Assembly: GCA_024399965.1 (NCBI GenBank)
Contig: JAKSNJ010000005.1
Span: 20,281 to 84,280 of the forward strand
Direction: 5' to 3'
DNA from: Paludibacteraceae bacterium
Lineage (GTDB): Bacteria; Bacteroidota; Bacteroidia; Bacteroidales; Paludibacteraceae
DNA: 64,000 nucleotides
Of the stretch, positions 34,251 through 42,130 are shown one piece after another. Below the pieces are notes generated by a model. That model saw only the letters and a list, made by a program, of their open reading frames with translations, was not told the origin of the DNA and searched no databases. Every line of letters begins with the position of its first letter. Within the stretch, counting starts at the first letter, position 1. A program made the translations under genes and the position numbers.

Positions 34251-36236
34251 ATGAAAAAGATTTTTACATTTATTATCTGTGTATTAGCTGCAATCAGCTT
34301 GAACGCAACAAGTCCTATTCTTATTGAGAATTTTGAGTATCAACTTGGAGGATTAACCAATCAAGGTGATTGGATTAAGAAAGACCCCTATACTTCCACT
34401 GCCATTGAATTAGTTAACACTCCACTAACTTATGGTGACTACATTAAGACTGGTAGCGGTTTGGCAGCTTTTGTTACCAATCCAACATTAATTGCTAAGG
34501 ATAAAAATGCTTATTATAGTAAAGCATTGTCTGCACAATACAACTCAGGGACACTTTATATGTCTGCTTTGGTCAAAGTAACAGAAGAAGTGTTATCATC
34601 CACTAATCCTTCATATATTTTGTGTTTTGCCAAAGTAACTAGTAGTAGCACCTCTGAATATGCAAGATTGGCATTTATGAAAGGATCTAGTGCCACAAAA
34701 TTCAAAGTAGGAGTATTTAAAAGTGCAGCAGCCAAAGCCGTATACTATTCATCTGAGTTGACCGTGGGTGAAACTTATTTATTTGTTTTGGGCTATACTT
34801 GGAATGTCAGTGCAAGCGATGACGTCGCTTCTTTATGGGTAAATCCAACCAACTTTACCACACAACCATCTGCTAACGCAATAGAAAGTAGTGGTTCGGA
34901 CGCAGGATATATCAATGGTATTTATCTTGCACAAAAAAGTACCACTAATTCAATATGTCCAACCGCTTTGATTGATGGCATTCGCGTTGCTACCACTTGG
35001 GCAGATCTCTTTACTAGCAGTGAGGAAGAGGAAGAAGAGGAAGAGGACAAAGACCCCGAATTGACAGTTAGCAAAAGTGCATTAGAATTTAAAAACTTTA
35101 CTGCCGGAGAGACACCCAGTTTGACTTTCACGGTAACAGGTGCCAACTTGACCGAGGACATTACAATTTCTTCTGAGTCTTCTGCATTCAGTTTTTCGCC
35201 AGCCAGTATCAGCAAGGAGAATGCAGGTACCCCGACAACAGTTACCGTGACCTTAAGTGCTACACAAGCTGCTGATTTCTCTAATCAAACAATTACAATC
35301 GCTTCCGGTGAATTAAACAAAACAGTAACGGTAAAAGGTAATGTATATATTCCTGAACTCGTTAATGTTATGGCTTTTTCTTTCTTATTCAGCCAAGAAG
35401 ATACAGAAGGGAAAATTTATAATTACGCCGGTACGGCAGCAAAAATTCTTTCCGTAGATTCCGAACTCAAGCAAATTATATTAAAGGATGCAACAAAATC
35501 CGTCAAAGTACAAATATCTGATGCCGATTGGGCAGCCAACACATACGCTGCAGGTATGAAAGTTACTAAATTCGTCTTCACGGCTGAGATTATGTTAGGA
35601 GGACAGTTGGCTATCTGCACCCCTATAACCTTGACCTTTGCCGAACCTAACTTCTCACGTGAAATGACTTCCACCAACTTGGCAACCATCTGCCTAAAGG
35701 GCGATGTTAGCAACTTCGCCAAGCTGCAGGAGCAAGCCACCTTCTACAAGATTTTGTGCAAACAGGAATACGAAGGCGAGGTGTATAATATCATCTTGGA
35801 GGAAGTAAACACCAATATGGAAGCCGGCAAACCCTACATCTTCCAACCAAAAGAACCTTGCACGCTGAAATTCTACTATTCTGCCGCAACTGACTTTGCA
35901 GGCAGCGAAAACGGCCTCATAGGTACATTTTCCAACATGGACATTGACGAAGGTATGTTCTTGGTAAGCAACAATATGTTCTGCAAAGCAGGTACGGGTT
36001 GCACCTTGGCTGCCAACCGTGCTTACATTGACATGGACCAAGTGCCTGCCGAGGAAGATGCCCAACCGAAGGTAGGTATGCGCCAACTCAGTTTGCAAAA
36101 CGCAGACAAGAAAATGCCAACCGAACTGGCTAAACCTATAGTAAGCAGCCAAGCACAAAAATTCATCGTAAAAGGCAAGTTGATGTTCAAGAAGAACAAC
36201 AATTTCTACAACGCACAAGGTCAAATCGTTAAATAA
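34251..36236 (+). CDS. Exported LamG-like/Ig-like protein with shared tail
   Basis: 661 residues with signal peptide MKKIFTFIICVLAAISLNA. The N-terminal about 250 residues are paralogous to the divergent 984-residue protein (shared phrases include ENFEYQLGGLT, SGTLYMSALVKV, ASLWVNPT and IDGIRVATTWADLF). An acidic linker of eight Glu leads to an Ig-like module (about 265-360), then a region with nucleic-acid-binding-like strands (about 365-450) and a C-terminal domain with KPYIFQPKEP. It ends KLMFKKNNNFYNAQGQIVK, the shared tail. A 42-codon peptide gene follows after 15 bp. Confidence 0.76.
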   Translation: MKKIFTFIICVLAAISLNATSPILIENFEYQLGGLTNQGDWIKKDPYTSTAIELVNTPLTYGDYIKTGSGLAAFVTNPTLIAKDKNAYYSKALSAQYNSGTLYMSALVKVTEEVLSSTNPSYILCFAKVTSSSTSEYARLAFMKGSSATKFKVGVFKSAAAKAVYYSSELTVGETYLFVLGYTWNVSASDDVASLWVNPTNFTTQPSANAIESSGSDAGYINGIYLAQKSTTNSICPTALIDGIRVATTWADLFTSSEEEEEEEEDKDPELTVSKSALEFKNFTAGETPSLTFTVTGANLTEDITISSESSAFSFSPASISKENAGTPTTVTVTLSATQAADFSNQTITIASGELNKTVTVKGNVYIPELVNVMAFSFLFSQEDTEGKIYNYAGTAAKILSVDSELKQIILKDATKSVKVQISDADWAANTYAAGMKVTKFVFTAEIMLGGQLAICTPITLTFAEPNFSREMTSTNLATICLKGDVSNFAKLQEQATFYKILCKQEYEGEVYNIILEEVNTNMEAGKPYIFQPKEPCTLKFYYSAATDFAGSENGLIGTFSNMDIDEGMFLVSNNMFCKAGTGCTLAANRAYIDMDQVPAEEDAQPKVGMRQLSLQNADKKMPTELAKPIVSSQAQKFIVKGKLMFKKNNNFYNAQGQIVK

Positions 36237-36251
36237 GAAAGGAGTATCGTT

Positions 36252-36380
36252 ATGAACAAGACATATTTTCAACCCATCACAAATGTTGTAGCCACACAGG
36301 CAGTCACCTTCTTGTGCGCCAGTGGTATGCCGGAAGGTAATGTGGAAAAAACACCACTTGACTATATGACAGGTGACTAA
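36252..36380 (+). CDS. Small peptide of the M-x-K-x-Y-x-x-P type
   Basis: A 42-codon frame with ribosome-binding-like AGGAG 6-10 bp upstream. The product begins MNKTYFQPITNVV and has FLCASGMPEG in the middle and an acidic end (PLDYMTGD). The start resembles those of the peptides at 56716 (MRKNYIAP) and 57923 (MKKYINP). All three genes follow directly after an exported-protein gene. A strong terminator lies 48 bp downstream, so it ends the transcript. Function unknown. Confidence 0.6.
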   Translation: MNKTYFQPITNVVATQAVTFLCASGMPEGNVEKTPLDYMTGD

Positions 36381-36427
36381 ACACCACACGCTGTTTGGAT
36401 ATTCTTTTAAAGGTACAAAAAGCGTGT

Positions 36428-36462
36428 ACACCCCTACTCTTTCGGGAGCAGGGGTGTTTTTT
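36428..36462 (+). terminator. Rho-independent terminator after the small-peptide gene
   Basis: Perfect 8-bp stem ACACCCCT (36428-36435) and AGGGGTGT (36450-36457) with a 14-base loop, running into TTTTTT. It also faces the convergent C1 peptidase gene. Confidence 0.88.
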
Positions 36463-36485
36463 ATGCAAAGAAACAAAGGTGAGGG

Positions 36486-37697
36486 TTACAACCCTAATTT
36501 CTTACGTATGACACGTGGAATAGCGTCCTTATGAACAAGGATATCGTTGGTTTTATACTCCATAAACGCACGCGAGATATACCAAATACCCTTGTATTTG
36601 CTGCGTTGCGTGCCCCACGAGTTCTTGACCATGTAGTATAGTTTGCCGTTTTGGTCATGCGCCGTACCGAAGATTTGCATACCGTGGTCGTCGGTATTCT
36701 CCCAGTTATCAAACGCACGTTGACGCAATTCTTGCGTTATTTCCATCTCGGGGAGAGGTTTCTTGGTCAGTTCATCGGTCTTGGCCTTGCTGTCCAATCC
36801 CAGCCACTTAGCCATATCCGAGCCGGTGAGGTCGGCACCCTTGTCGGCATCGGGCATCACGCCTATTCCCTTGCGCGAGAAACCCACTTCGCTCACGTCT
36901 GCACCCCACGCCATCGTATAGCCCTTGGCGATGGCATTGTCAATAATCGCCATCAGGTCCTCCAACGGCACATTATACATTTGGTCCATACGCCAGTTAT
37001 CCGGCACCTCCAACGCAAAACGCGTATAGAACGGATGGTGTGTATAACTGGTAATCGACACATAATCGTCCGGATTAAGCCCCAACGACTGCGCATAGGA
37101 CTGCGGTGTATAGGATTTACCCTCGTACGTAAACGACTCAGGACATGCGCCTAAATAGGTATCATAGATGGCTTGTAAGCCCTTTTTCCACACGGGCGTG
37201 AGACGTTTGATTTTGCTATTATGGCACAGGGCCTTGACATAGCCCTCAGCCACGGCGTCCAACTCATTGTGCACGGGCAGGGTATCGGCCTCGGTAGTGC
37301 CATACTGAATACCCGGCATAACGGACTGCGGCACCATACCGTAATTGCGTAAGCAGTACAGCACATCGTATGCCGAGCCGCCTCCTGCAAAAGCCACATC
37401 GCCGTACATGCGTACCACATATTCGGCACGGTCCATCATCGTGCGATTAACCACAAACATCTCCGACAAATCGACTTCACGTCCTTGCATACGCAGCACC
37501 TCAGACTCCAAGAAACCAATGGCCGAGAATGCCCAACACGTCCCTGAACGGTGCTGGTCCTTAACGGGCGTAATAGCCACACTGTCTATCGTTGTAAACT
37601 GAAAGCCAACACTATCGGTCGTATCTTTCGCCACGGTATCGGTCACAACCGTATCCATCGCACATAGTGCGGTTACAAAAAGAAATAGTAAGTTCAT
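36486..37697 (-). CDS. C1-family (papain-like, bleomycin hydrolase type) cysteine peptidase, exported
   Basis: 403 residues with a short N-terminal signal. The catalytic Cys is in HRSGTCWAFSAIG (Cys54), the His in DDHGMQIFGTAHD (about residue 338) and the Asn in MVKNSWGT (about 362), the full C1 triad. Length and spacing match bleomycin hydrolase/aminopeptidase C-like proteins, which Bacteroidota export to the periplasm. It would cut peptides from the N-terminus. It heads toward the terminator of the peptide gene and follows a lipoprotein gene. Confidence 0.9.
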   Translation of the reverse strand: MNLLFLFVTALCAMDTVVTDTVAKDTTDSVGFQFTTIDSVAITPVKDQHRSGTCWAFSAIGFLESEVLRMQGREVDLSEMFVVNRTMMDRAEYVVRMYGDVAFAGGGSAYDVLYCLRNYGMVPQSVMPGIQYGTTEADTLPVHNELDAVAEGYVKALCHNSKIKRLTPVWKKGLQAIYDTYLGACPESFTYEGKSYTPQSYAQSLGLNPDDYVSITSYTHHPFYTRFALEVPDNWRMDQMYNVPLEDLMAIIDNAIAKGYTMAWGADVSEVGFSRKGIGVMPDADKGADLTGSDMAKWLGLDSKAKTDELTKKPLPEMEITQELRQRAFDNWENTDDHGMQIFGTAHDQNGKLYYMVKNSWGTQRSKYKGIWYISRAFMEYKTNDILVHKDAIPRVIRKKLGL

Positions 37698-37709
37698 ATC
37701 GCTTGCAAA

Positions 37710-38528
37710 TTAGTTAGATAGGGCTTTGATGCTGAACACATAGCGGTCATCCTTGTTGCCTTCACCATCCCCTATGTAAATTATCTTAATAGCTCCTAAA
37801 GCTTTATTTTCTGTTCCAAATAATATGACATCATCGTTACGTAGCGCCAATATGGTATGGTCACATTTACAACTCTTATATGCGCTCACAATGGACGTTT
37901 TAGTAGCTTCACTATAATCAAAACTCTCGAAACGCGCAAAATAAACATTTGGAGATGTCCACGACCGCGACATAACATCTGAACTATCAGTCGGTGCAAC
38001 ATCTCTAAAATATAGTCCTTTCATGGTTGTATCTGCCAATACAGCCGTCATTGTTTCTAACGAGAAATAACTTGATTGACCTGACAAGGCGGAATACAAA
38101 GTAACATCATCAATAGGTCTAAGTTTTTGTTCGGTAGGCGCTACCCACACACGCAACGACAGCGAAGATGTTTCGCCATCTGTTGCGTATGCTGTAGTCG
38201 TAAAAGTAACTAATGTTGTGTCCTCAAACACATTGGTATGGTACAATGTGTGCATTTTAATCTCCTTCAATGGATCTTGAAATACCGTATCCAACACTGT
38301 TTGGTTCAGATACACTTCATCAAACGAAGTGATAGTAATACGCCGAACAGTAGATGTTGTAGAACGTGCCTCTGTATATAATTGGCAATATGTATCACCC
38401 TGCAGTTTGTCACTATTTGTCGAAAAGTTTTCTACAGATGTATATGCAAATACAGGAGACTCTTTTCTCCCCTCACATGCCATTAATCCCAAAGCAATTG
38501 AGCACACAAGTATTAGTTTGGATTTCAT
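37710..38528 (-). CDS. Lipoprotein of unknown function
   Basis: 272 residues. The signal peptide ends at lipobox LGLMACEG (Cys18). The remainder is Thr/Ser-rich and strand-forming, with VRRITITSFDEVYLNQTV and SLSLRVWVAPTEQ, and no recognised domain. The C-terminal part contains KSCKCDHTILALRNDD and GAIKIIYIGDGEGN. It sits between a coiled-coil lipoprotein gene and the C1 peptidase gene with 3-13 bp gaps, so the three genes and the upstream barrel gene are probably one transcript. Confidence 0.75.
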   Translation of the reverse strand: MKSKLILVCSIALGLMACEGRKESPVFAYTSVENFSTNSDKLQGDTYCQLYTEARSTTSTVRRITITSFDEVYLNQTVLDTVFQDPLKEIKMHTLYHTNVFEDTTLVTFTTTAYATDGETSSLSLRVWVAPTEQKLRPIDDVTLYSALSGQSSYFSLETMTAVLADTTMKGLYFRDVAPTDSSDVMSRSWTSPNVYFARFESFDYSEATKTSIVSAYKSCKCDHTILALRNDDVILFGTENKALGAIKIIYIGDGEGNKDDRYVFSIKALSN

Positions 38529-38531
38529 AAA

Positions 38532-39146
38532 TTAACGAGTACGTTTAGCGTTTTTATTGGCTTCATTAATGCGTTTTTGCAAGTCCAATTCCTCTTGGAC
38601 CTTTTGAAGTTGCGCTTTCAACTGAGCATTTTCTGCTGCTACATTATTATGTTTGGCTTCCATCTGTGCTTTAAAAGCTTCCATTTCGGCTGCTTTCTCC
38701 GTTACTGATTTCTTTTTCAAAGCAAATACTTTCACTGTCAATATTTCTTTGACATTGCGACCACCAAACATGTGTTCATACTCGTTACGAGCGGACACCG
38801 GCATAATATAATCGGCGTTAGGATATGTTTCTACTACCTTATAACAAGCTTGACGCATCCATTTGCTCATCGCAATACGATTGGTAAAATCAATGTTAGT
38901 TACCGTATAATTGCGTGGGTCGTATGCATCACCATTAATTGTTAACACCTTCGTAATAAGACCATATCTCTTATACGTTACTTCCATGGTAACATCACCC
39001 AAGTAGTCATAATCTGCCATTGTTACGTTCATGCGAACAATGTCAGGTTTGGCAGGGGTATATGCACGGTTAACATTATGCTGACTTACGCAAGATGTTG
39101 CTAAAGCCATCACTGCCACCAATGCTAAATAAACGACTTTTTTCAT
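38532..39146 (-). CDS. Lipoprotein with C-terminal coiled coil
   Basis: 204 residues. Signal and lipobox ATSCVSQ (Cys19), then a globular region (about 30-140) with DYDYLGDVTMEVTYKRYG and NADYIMPVSARNEYE. The C-terminal 60 residues (from about KSVTEKAAEMEAFKAQMEAK to EELDLQKRINEANK) are a clear heptad coiled coil. The family is not recognised. It lies 21 bp after the barrel gene and 3 bp before the next lipoprotein gene. Confidence 0.75.
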   Translation of the reverse strand: MKKVVYLALVAVMALATSCVSQHNVNRAYTPAKPDIVRMNVTMADYDYLGDVTMEVTYKRYGLITKVLTINGDAYDPRNYTVTNIDFTNRIAMSKWMRQACYKVVETYPNADYIMPVSARNEYEHMFGGRNVKEILTVKVFALKKKSVTEKAAEMEAFKAQMEAKHNNVAAENAQLKAQLQKVQEELDLQKRINEANKNAKRTR

Positions 39147-39167
39147 AATGATTCTTTTAAATGATTA

Positions 39168-39971
39168 TTACTTACGGAAATAATAGGTAAACGTGATAGC
39201 TGCATCAGCCCCCCAAGTACCTTCCATATAGGAGCTACTCTTGCCTTCTATATAATCCTCCAATTCGTGATAACCTTCTACACGACCGATGTACTTGTAT
39301 TTACTTCCATTGTCGTTAATCGTGGTCATACCCTTATTTTCAAATTTAGCATGTCCAGAATAACCACCTTCAATACCAATAGCAAACGGCAGGTCCGCAA
39401 CAAACACTTGCAAGCCCAAGAATACACCGCCACCGATTACAAAAGCACCTTGAGAAAATTTGTTGGTATACTTTTTACCATCATATACATCGGTACTGCT
39501 TTCATTGTTTAGATTGAAACCGAGTGGAACTTGTGCACCAACGTATACATCTAAAATGTTATTAGTATTAAAGTGGTAAGCAAACCCTGGCAAAAAACGT
39601 GTAAAATTCACATTCGTGGACTCTTTATATGAGCCATACTTGCTATCTTTTGCAGCATCTTTTTCGGTAGTCGCCTTAGCAGCAAATTCAAAACCAAGAC
39701 GGAACTCCCAATTGTCGGTCATATAATACTTGATATTAACTACCGGAAGAGCCCAAAAGATATTGTCACCAAAGGCGTCATCCTTGTTCATTTCTACCAA
39801 ATCCATCACTTGAGTTACTGAAGCACCTAAATACATACCAAAATCGCCAGCTTGAGGACGATTACCCGTACGAGGAAGAACACTAGCATTTGGTTCTCCT
39901 GTTGAGAGTTGAGCGAAAGCAGAAGCAACACCCATTGCTGCTACTAACAAAGTTAAAAATGTTTTTTTCAT
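39168..39971 (-). CDS. Outer-membrane beta-barrel protein
   Basis: 267 residues with signal peptide MKKTFLTLLVAAMGVASAFAQ. Alternating hydrophobic strands and aromatic girdles (WEFRLGFEFAAKA, FLPGFAYHFNTNN, AFVIGGGVFLGLQVF) and a final aromatic residue close to the C-terminus (TFTYYFRK) fit an outer-membrane porin-like or OmpW/OmpA-like barrel. Function unknown. First gene of a likely barrel, two lipoproteins and peptidase operon. Confidence 0.8.
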   Translation of the reverse strand: MKKTFLTLLVAAMGVASAFAQLSTGEPNASVLPRTGNRPQAGDFGMYLGASVTQVMDLVEMNKDDAFGDNIFWALPVVNIKYYMTDNWEFRLGFEFAAKATTEKDAAKDSKYGSYKESTNVNFTRFLPGFAYHFNTNNILDVYVGAQVPLGFNLNNESSTDVYDGKKYTNKFSQGAFVIGGGVFLGLQVFVADLPFAIGIEGGYSGHAKFENKGMTTINDNGSKYKYIGRVEGYHELEDYIEGKSSSYMEGTWGADAAITFTYYFRK

Positions 39972-40047
39972 TTTGTTTAGATAATTTTAGTGAGCTCTAC
40001 ATCCTTTCAGGCGATTCGAGAATTCCTTTCATACAAAAGCATGTTTT

Positions 40048-41013
40048 TTACTCAAAGTCATGTATTTCCTTACCGAATTGGCAATACTGCGGAACGGTCA
40101 TGCACAAGGCATCATGAATACAATGTACCTCAAACGTGCCCATGATATCCATCGTAATGCCATCTGCCTCAAACTGCGTATGCTCCTTCGTCTCTATCAC
40201 AAAGTCCTTGCCCGCAAAGGGGTGTACAAACGGCAGTTTATAAAGTTGACCGTTAAAGAGGTTGGGAATACCCACACATAGCTGTTTAAAGGTCGGCTTT
40301 TCCACATACATACCATGCAATATGCCGTCACGCGGATCGGCCTCGGCATTCTGCTTTATACCGCCACCGTTATAAGGACCATTGGCGATATTAAGGTGGA
40401 ACATCTTGCTATCAACCAGCGATTTGCCATCTACCAGCAGGTGCATCTTCTGCAACTTGAGTTGAATCAATGCCCAAAAGAAACCGATTAGATAATTCAC
40501 ATGGTGGGAACCGATATAGTATTTAAGGTGCTGACCATACACGTTGGTAAGCGAGTCTATACCAAAACCGACGGAATTGATAAAGTACCGATGGTGTTCT
40601 ATTCCGTTTCGCCAATAGGTAAGGCACCCCACGTCCAACGGCTGCGACTTGCCCTCAAAGAACAGTTGCAAACTGCGTTTGAAACGACGGTCTAAGCCCC
40701 AAAAACGTGCAAAATCGTTACCCGTACCGCGTGGCATAATACCAAATTGGATTTGACTGCGCTGCGTAGGCGTCAGATTAGAGCGCATAATACCGTTGAT
40801 GGCCTCGCTGATGGTGCCATCGCCACCCAGTACCAAAATCTGGTCATAACCTTTCTCCACTAACTCACGTGCCAATTCGAGCGCATGGTTAGCATAACGT
40901 GTAACGCGGTAAGTAAACGGCTGATGTCGGGCTCGTAAAGTTTTCCATAGATAGATGCGTTGCGCACGCATGGCACGCTTGCCTGATTTGGGGTTGATAA
41001 TTATTCCAAGCAT
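40048..41013 (-). CDS. Diacylglycerol/lipid kinase family protein
   Basis: 321 residues matching the DAGK catalytic domain (PF00781). NPKSGKRAM lies at the start, VLGGDGTISEAINGI (about residues 61-75) is the nucleotide-binding GGDGT motif, and MPRGTGNDFARFWG (about 94-107) the second signature. The C-terminal part (NIANGPYNGGGIKQNAEADPRDG, EADGI) is typical of YegS/BmrU-like lipid kinases. It would phosphorylate diacylglycerol or a related lipid. It is followed upstream on the same strand by holA. Confidence 0.92.
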   Translation of the reverse strand: MLGIIINPKSGKRAMRAQRIYLWKTLRARHQPFTYRVTRYANHALELARELVEKGYDQILVLGGDGTISEAINGIMRSNLTPTQRSQIQFGIMPRGTGNDFARFWGLDRRFKRSLQLFFEGKSQPLDVGCLTYWRNGIEHHRYFINSVGFGIDSLTNVYGQHLKYYIGSHHVNYLIGFFWALIQLKLQKMHLLVDGKSLVDSKMFHLNIANGPYNGGGIKQNAEADPRDGILHGMYVEKPTFKQLCVGIPNLFNGQLYKLPFVHPFAGKDFVIETKEHTQFEADGITMDIMGTFEVHCIHDALCMTVPQYCQFGKEIHDFE

Positions 41014-41033
41014 ACTTTATTAGATTGACGGTT

Positions 41034-42035
41034 TTAGTGTAAAATACGATATATGAGTTCCTTCCACAAGTCCTCGTCTTTTGCGGAAGGATTGTTAATG
41101 CCTTTTAGCCGAGCATCGGTATCTCGGAAATACCCGATAATACGGAAGGTTTTCATCGCGTTGTATCGTTTGGCAGCTGCAGCATAATCCTTTACAAAGA
41201 ACGGATTGATACCCAAAGCGGCCGCAACTGCTCGGTCGGACTTATCGGACAAATAGTGATACAACATCAAGTTTTGGAAAAAACCAAATAATATACCCAA
41301 CTCCTTAACCATCGGGTGGTCTTTAGACGAAGCAAAATAGTGCGTAATACGATTGGCTTTCAGCACATCACCACGAATAAGTGCGTCTTGCAGTTCAAAG
41401 ACATTATAATCCTTGCTGATACCTATATTGCGCTCCACCAATTCGGGTGTGATAGTCGTTACACCTTCAGGACGGCCATCTACCAGTTTACGCAAAGCAC
41501 CCACGATAGCCGTGAGGTCATTGCCAATATATTCCGCTAACAACTGCGATACCTTGGGGTCCACTTCGTTGTGCAAATACTGCGTAATCCAACCCGCCAC
41601 CTGATAGTCGCGCAACTTGTCGGACTGCATGATTACGCCACCTTTCTTCTCCAATGTCTTCCACACATTCAGGCGTTTATCGGGGTTGCCGTATTTATAG
41701 CACAGCACCAGTACAGATGATGGTTGCGGATTGTCCATATATGCTGCCAAGGCGTCCCATTTCTTAATCGTCTGCGCCTCCTTGACAATGATAACTTTGC
41801 GTCCACCCATCATAGCAAAACCGCGTGCCTGACCTATCACGGGCGCTATATCAGCACCGGCAAGGTCCTTGCCGTACAGCACCATTTGGTCGAACTCACG
41901 CGCCATATCGTCCAAAGCATGCTGCTCAATATAAGCCGTCGCCTCGTCTATATAGTACGATTCCTCACCACACAGGAGAATAACCGGTGCGTATTTGTCA
42001 GATTGGAATTGCTTAATAAGGTCTTCGTATTTCAT
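41034..42035 (-). CDS. holA: DNA polymerase III delta subunit
   Basis: HolA is the clamp-loader subunit that opens the sliding clamp. The 333-residue product, starting MKYEDLIKQFQSDKYAPVILLCGEES, has the family layout: an AAA-like domain I, ARGFAMMGGRKVIIVKEAQ, VLVLCYKYGNPDKR, and a C-terminal helical domain (GLFGFFQNLMLYHYL, FVKDYAAAAKRY). The ATG at 42035 is preferred over the ATG at 42131, which lies beyond its own promoter. The promoter is at 42057-42088. Confidence 0.9.
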   Translation of the reverse strand: MKYEDLIKQFQSDKYAPVILLCGEESYYIDEATAYIEQHALDDMAREFDQMVLYGKDLAGADIAPVIGQARGFAMMGGRKVIIVKEAQTIKKWDALAAYMDNPQPSSVLVLCYKYGNPDKRLNVWKTLEKKGGVIMQSDKLRDYQVAGWITQYLHNEVDPKVSQLLAEYIGNDLTAIVGALRKLVDGRPEGVTTITPELVERNIGISKDYNVFELQDALIRGDVLKANRITHYFASSKDHPMVKELGILFGFFQNLMLYHYLSDKSDRAVAAALGINPFFVKDYAAAAKRYNAMKTFRIIGYFRDTDARLKGINNPSAKDEDLWKELIYRILH

Positions 42036-42056
42036 GATAAACCCACAAATCGGCTG

Positions 42057-42088
42057 CAAAGGTACAAAAAAAAAATTAAATATGCAAA
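42057..42088 (-). promoter_or_regulatory. Bacteroidota-type promoter for holA
   Basis: On the minus strand TTTG (42088-42085), 20 bp, TACCTTTG (42064-42057), 21 bp upstream of the holA start. Confidence 0.87.
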
Positions 42089-42091
42089 TAA

Positions 42092-42123
42092 ATTGCGTAT
42101 GTCGAATTTTTTTTGTAATTTTG
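42092..42123 (+). promoter_or_regulatory. Bacteroidota-type promoter, leaderless cotH-like gene
   Basis: ATTG (one mismatch) at 42092-42095, 20 bp, TAATTTTG at 42116-42123. The ATG is at 42131, 7 bp after the -7 box, so transcript and coding sequence should begin at about the same base. Confidence 0.8.
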
Positions 42124-42130
42124 CAACGCA

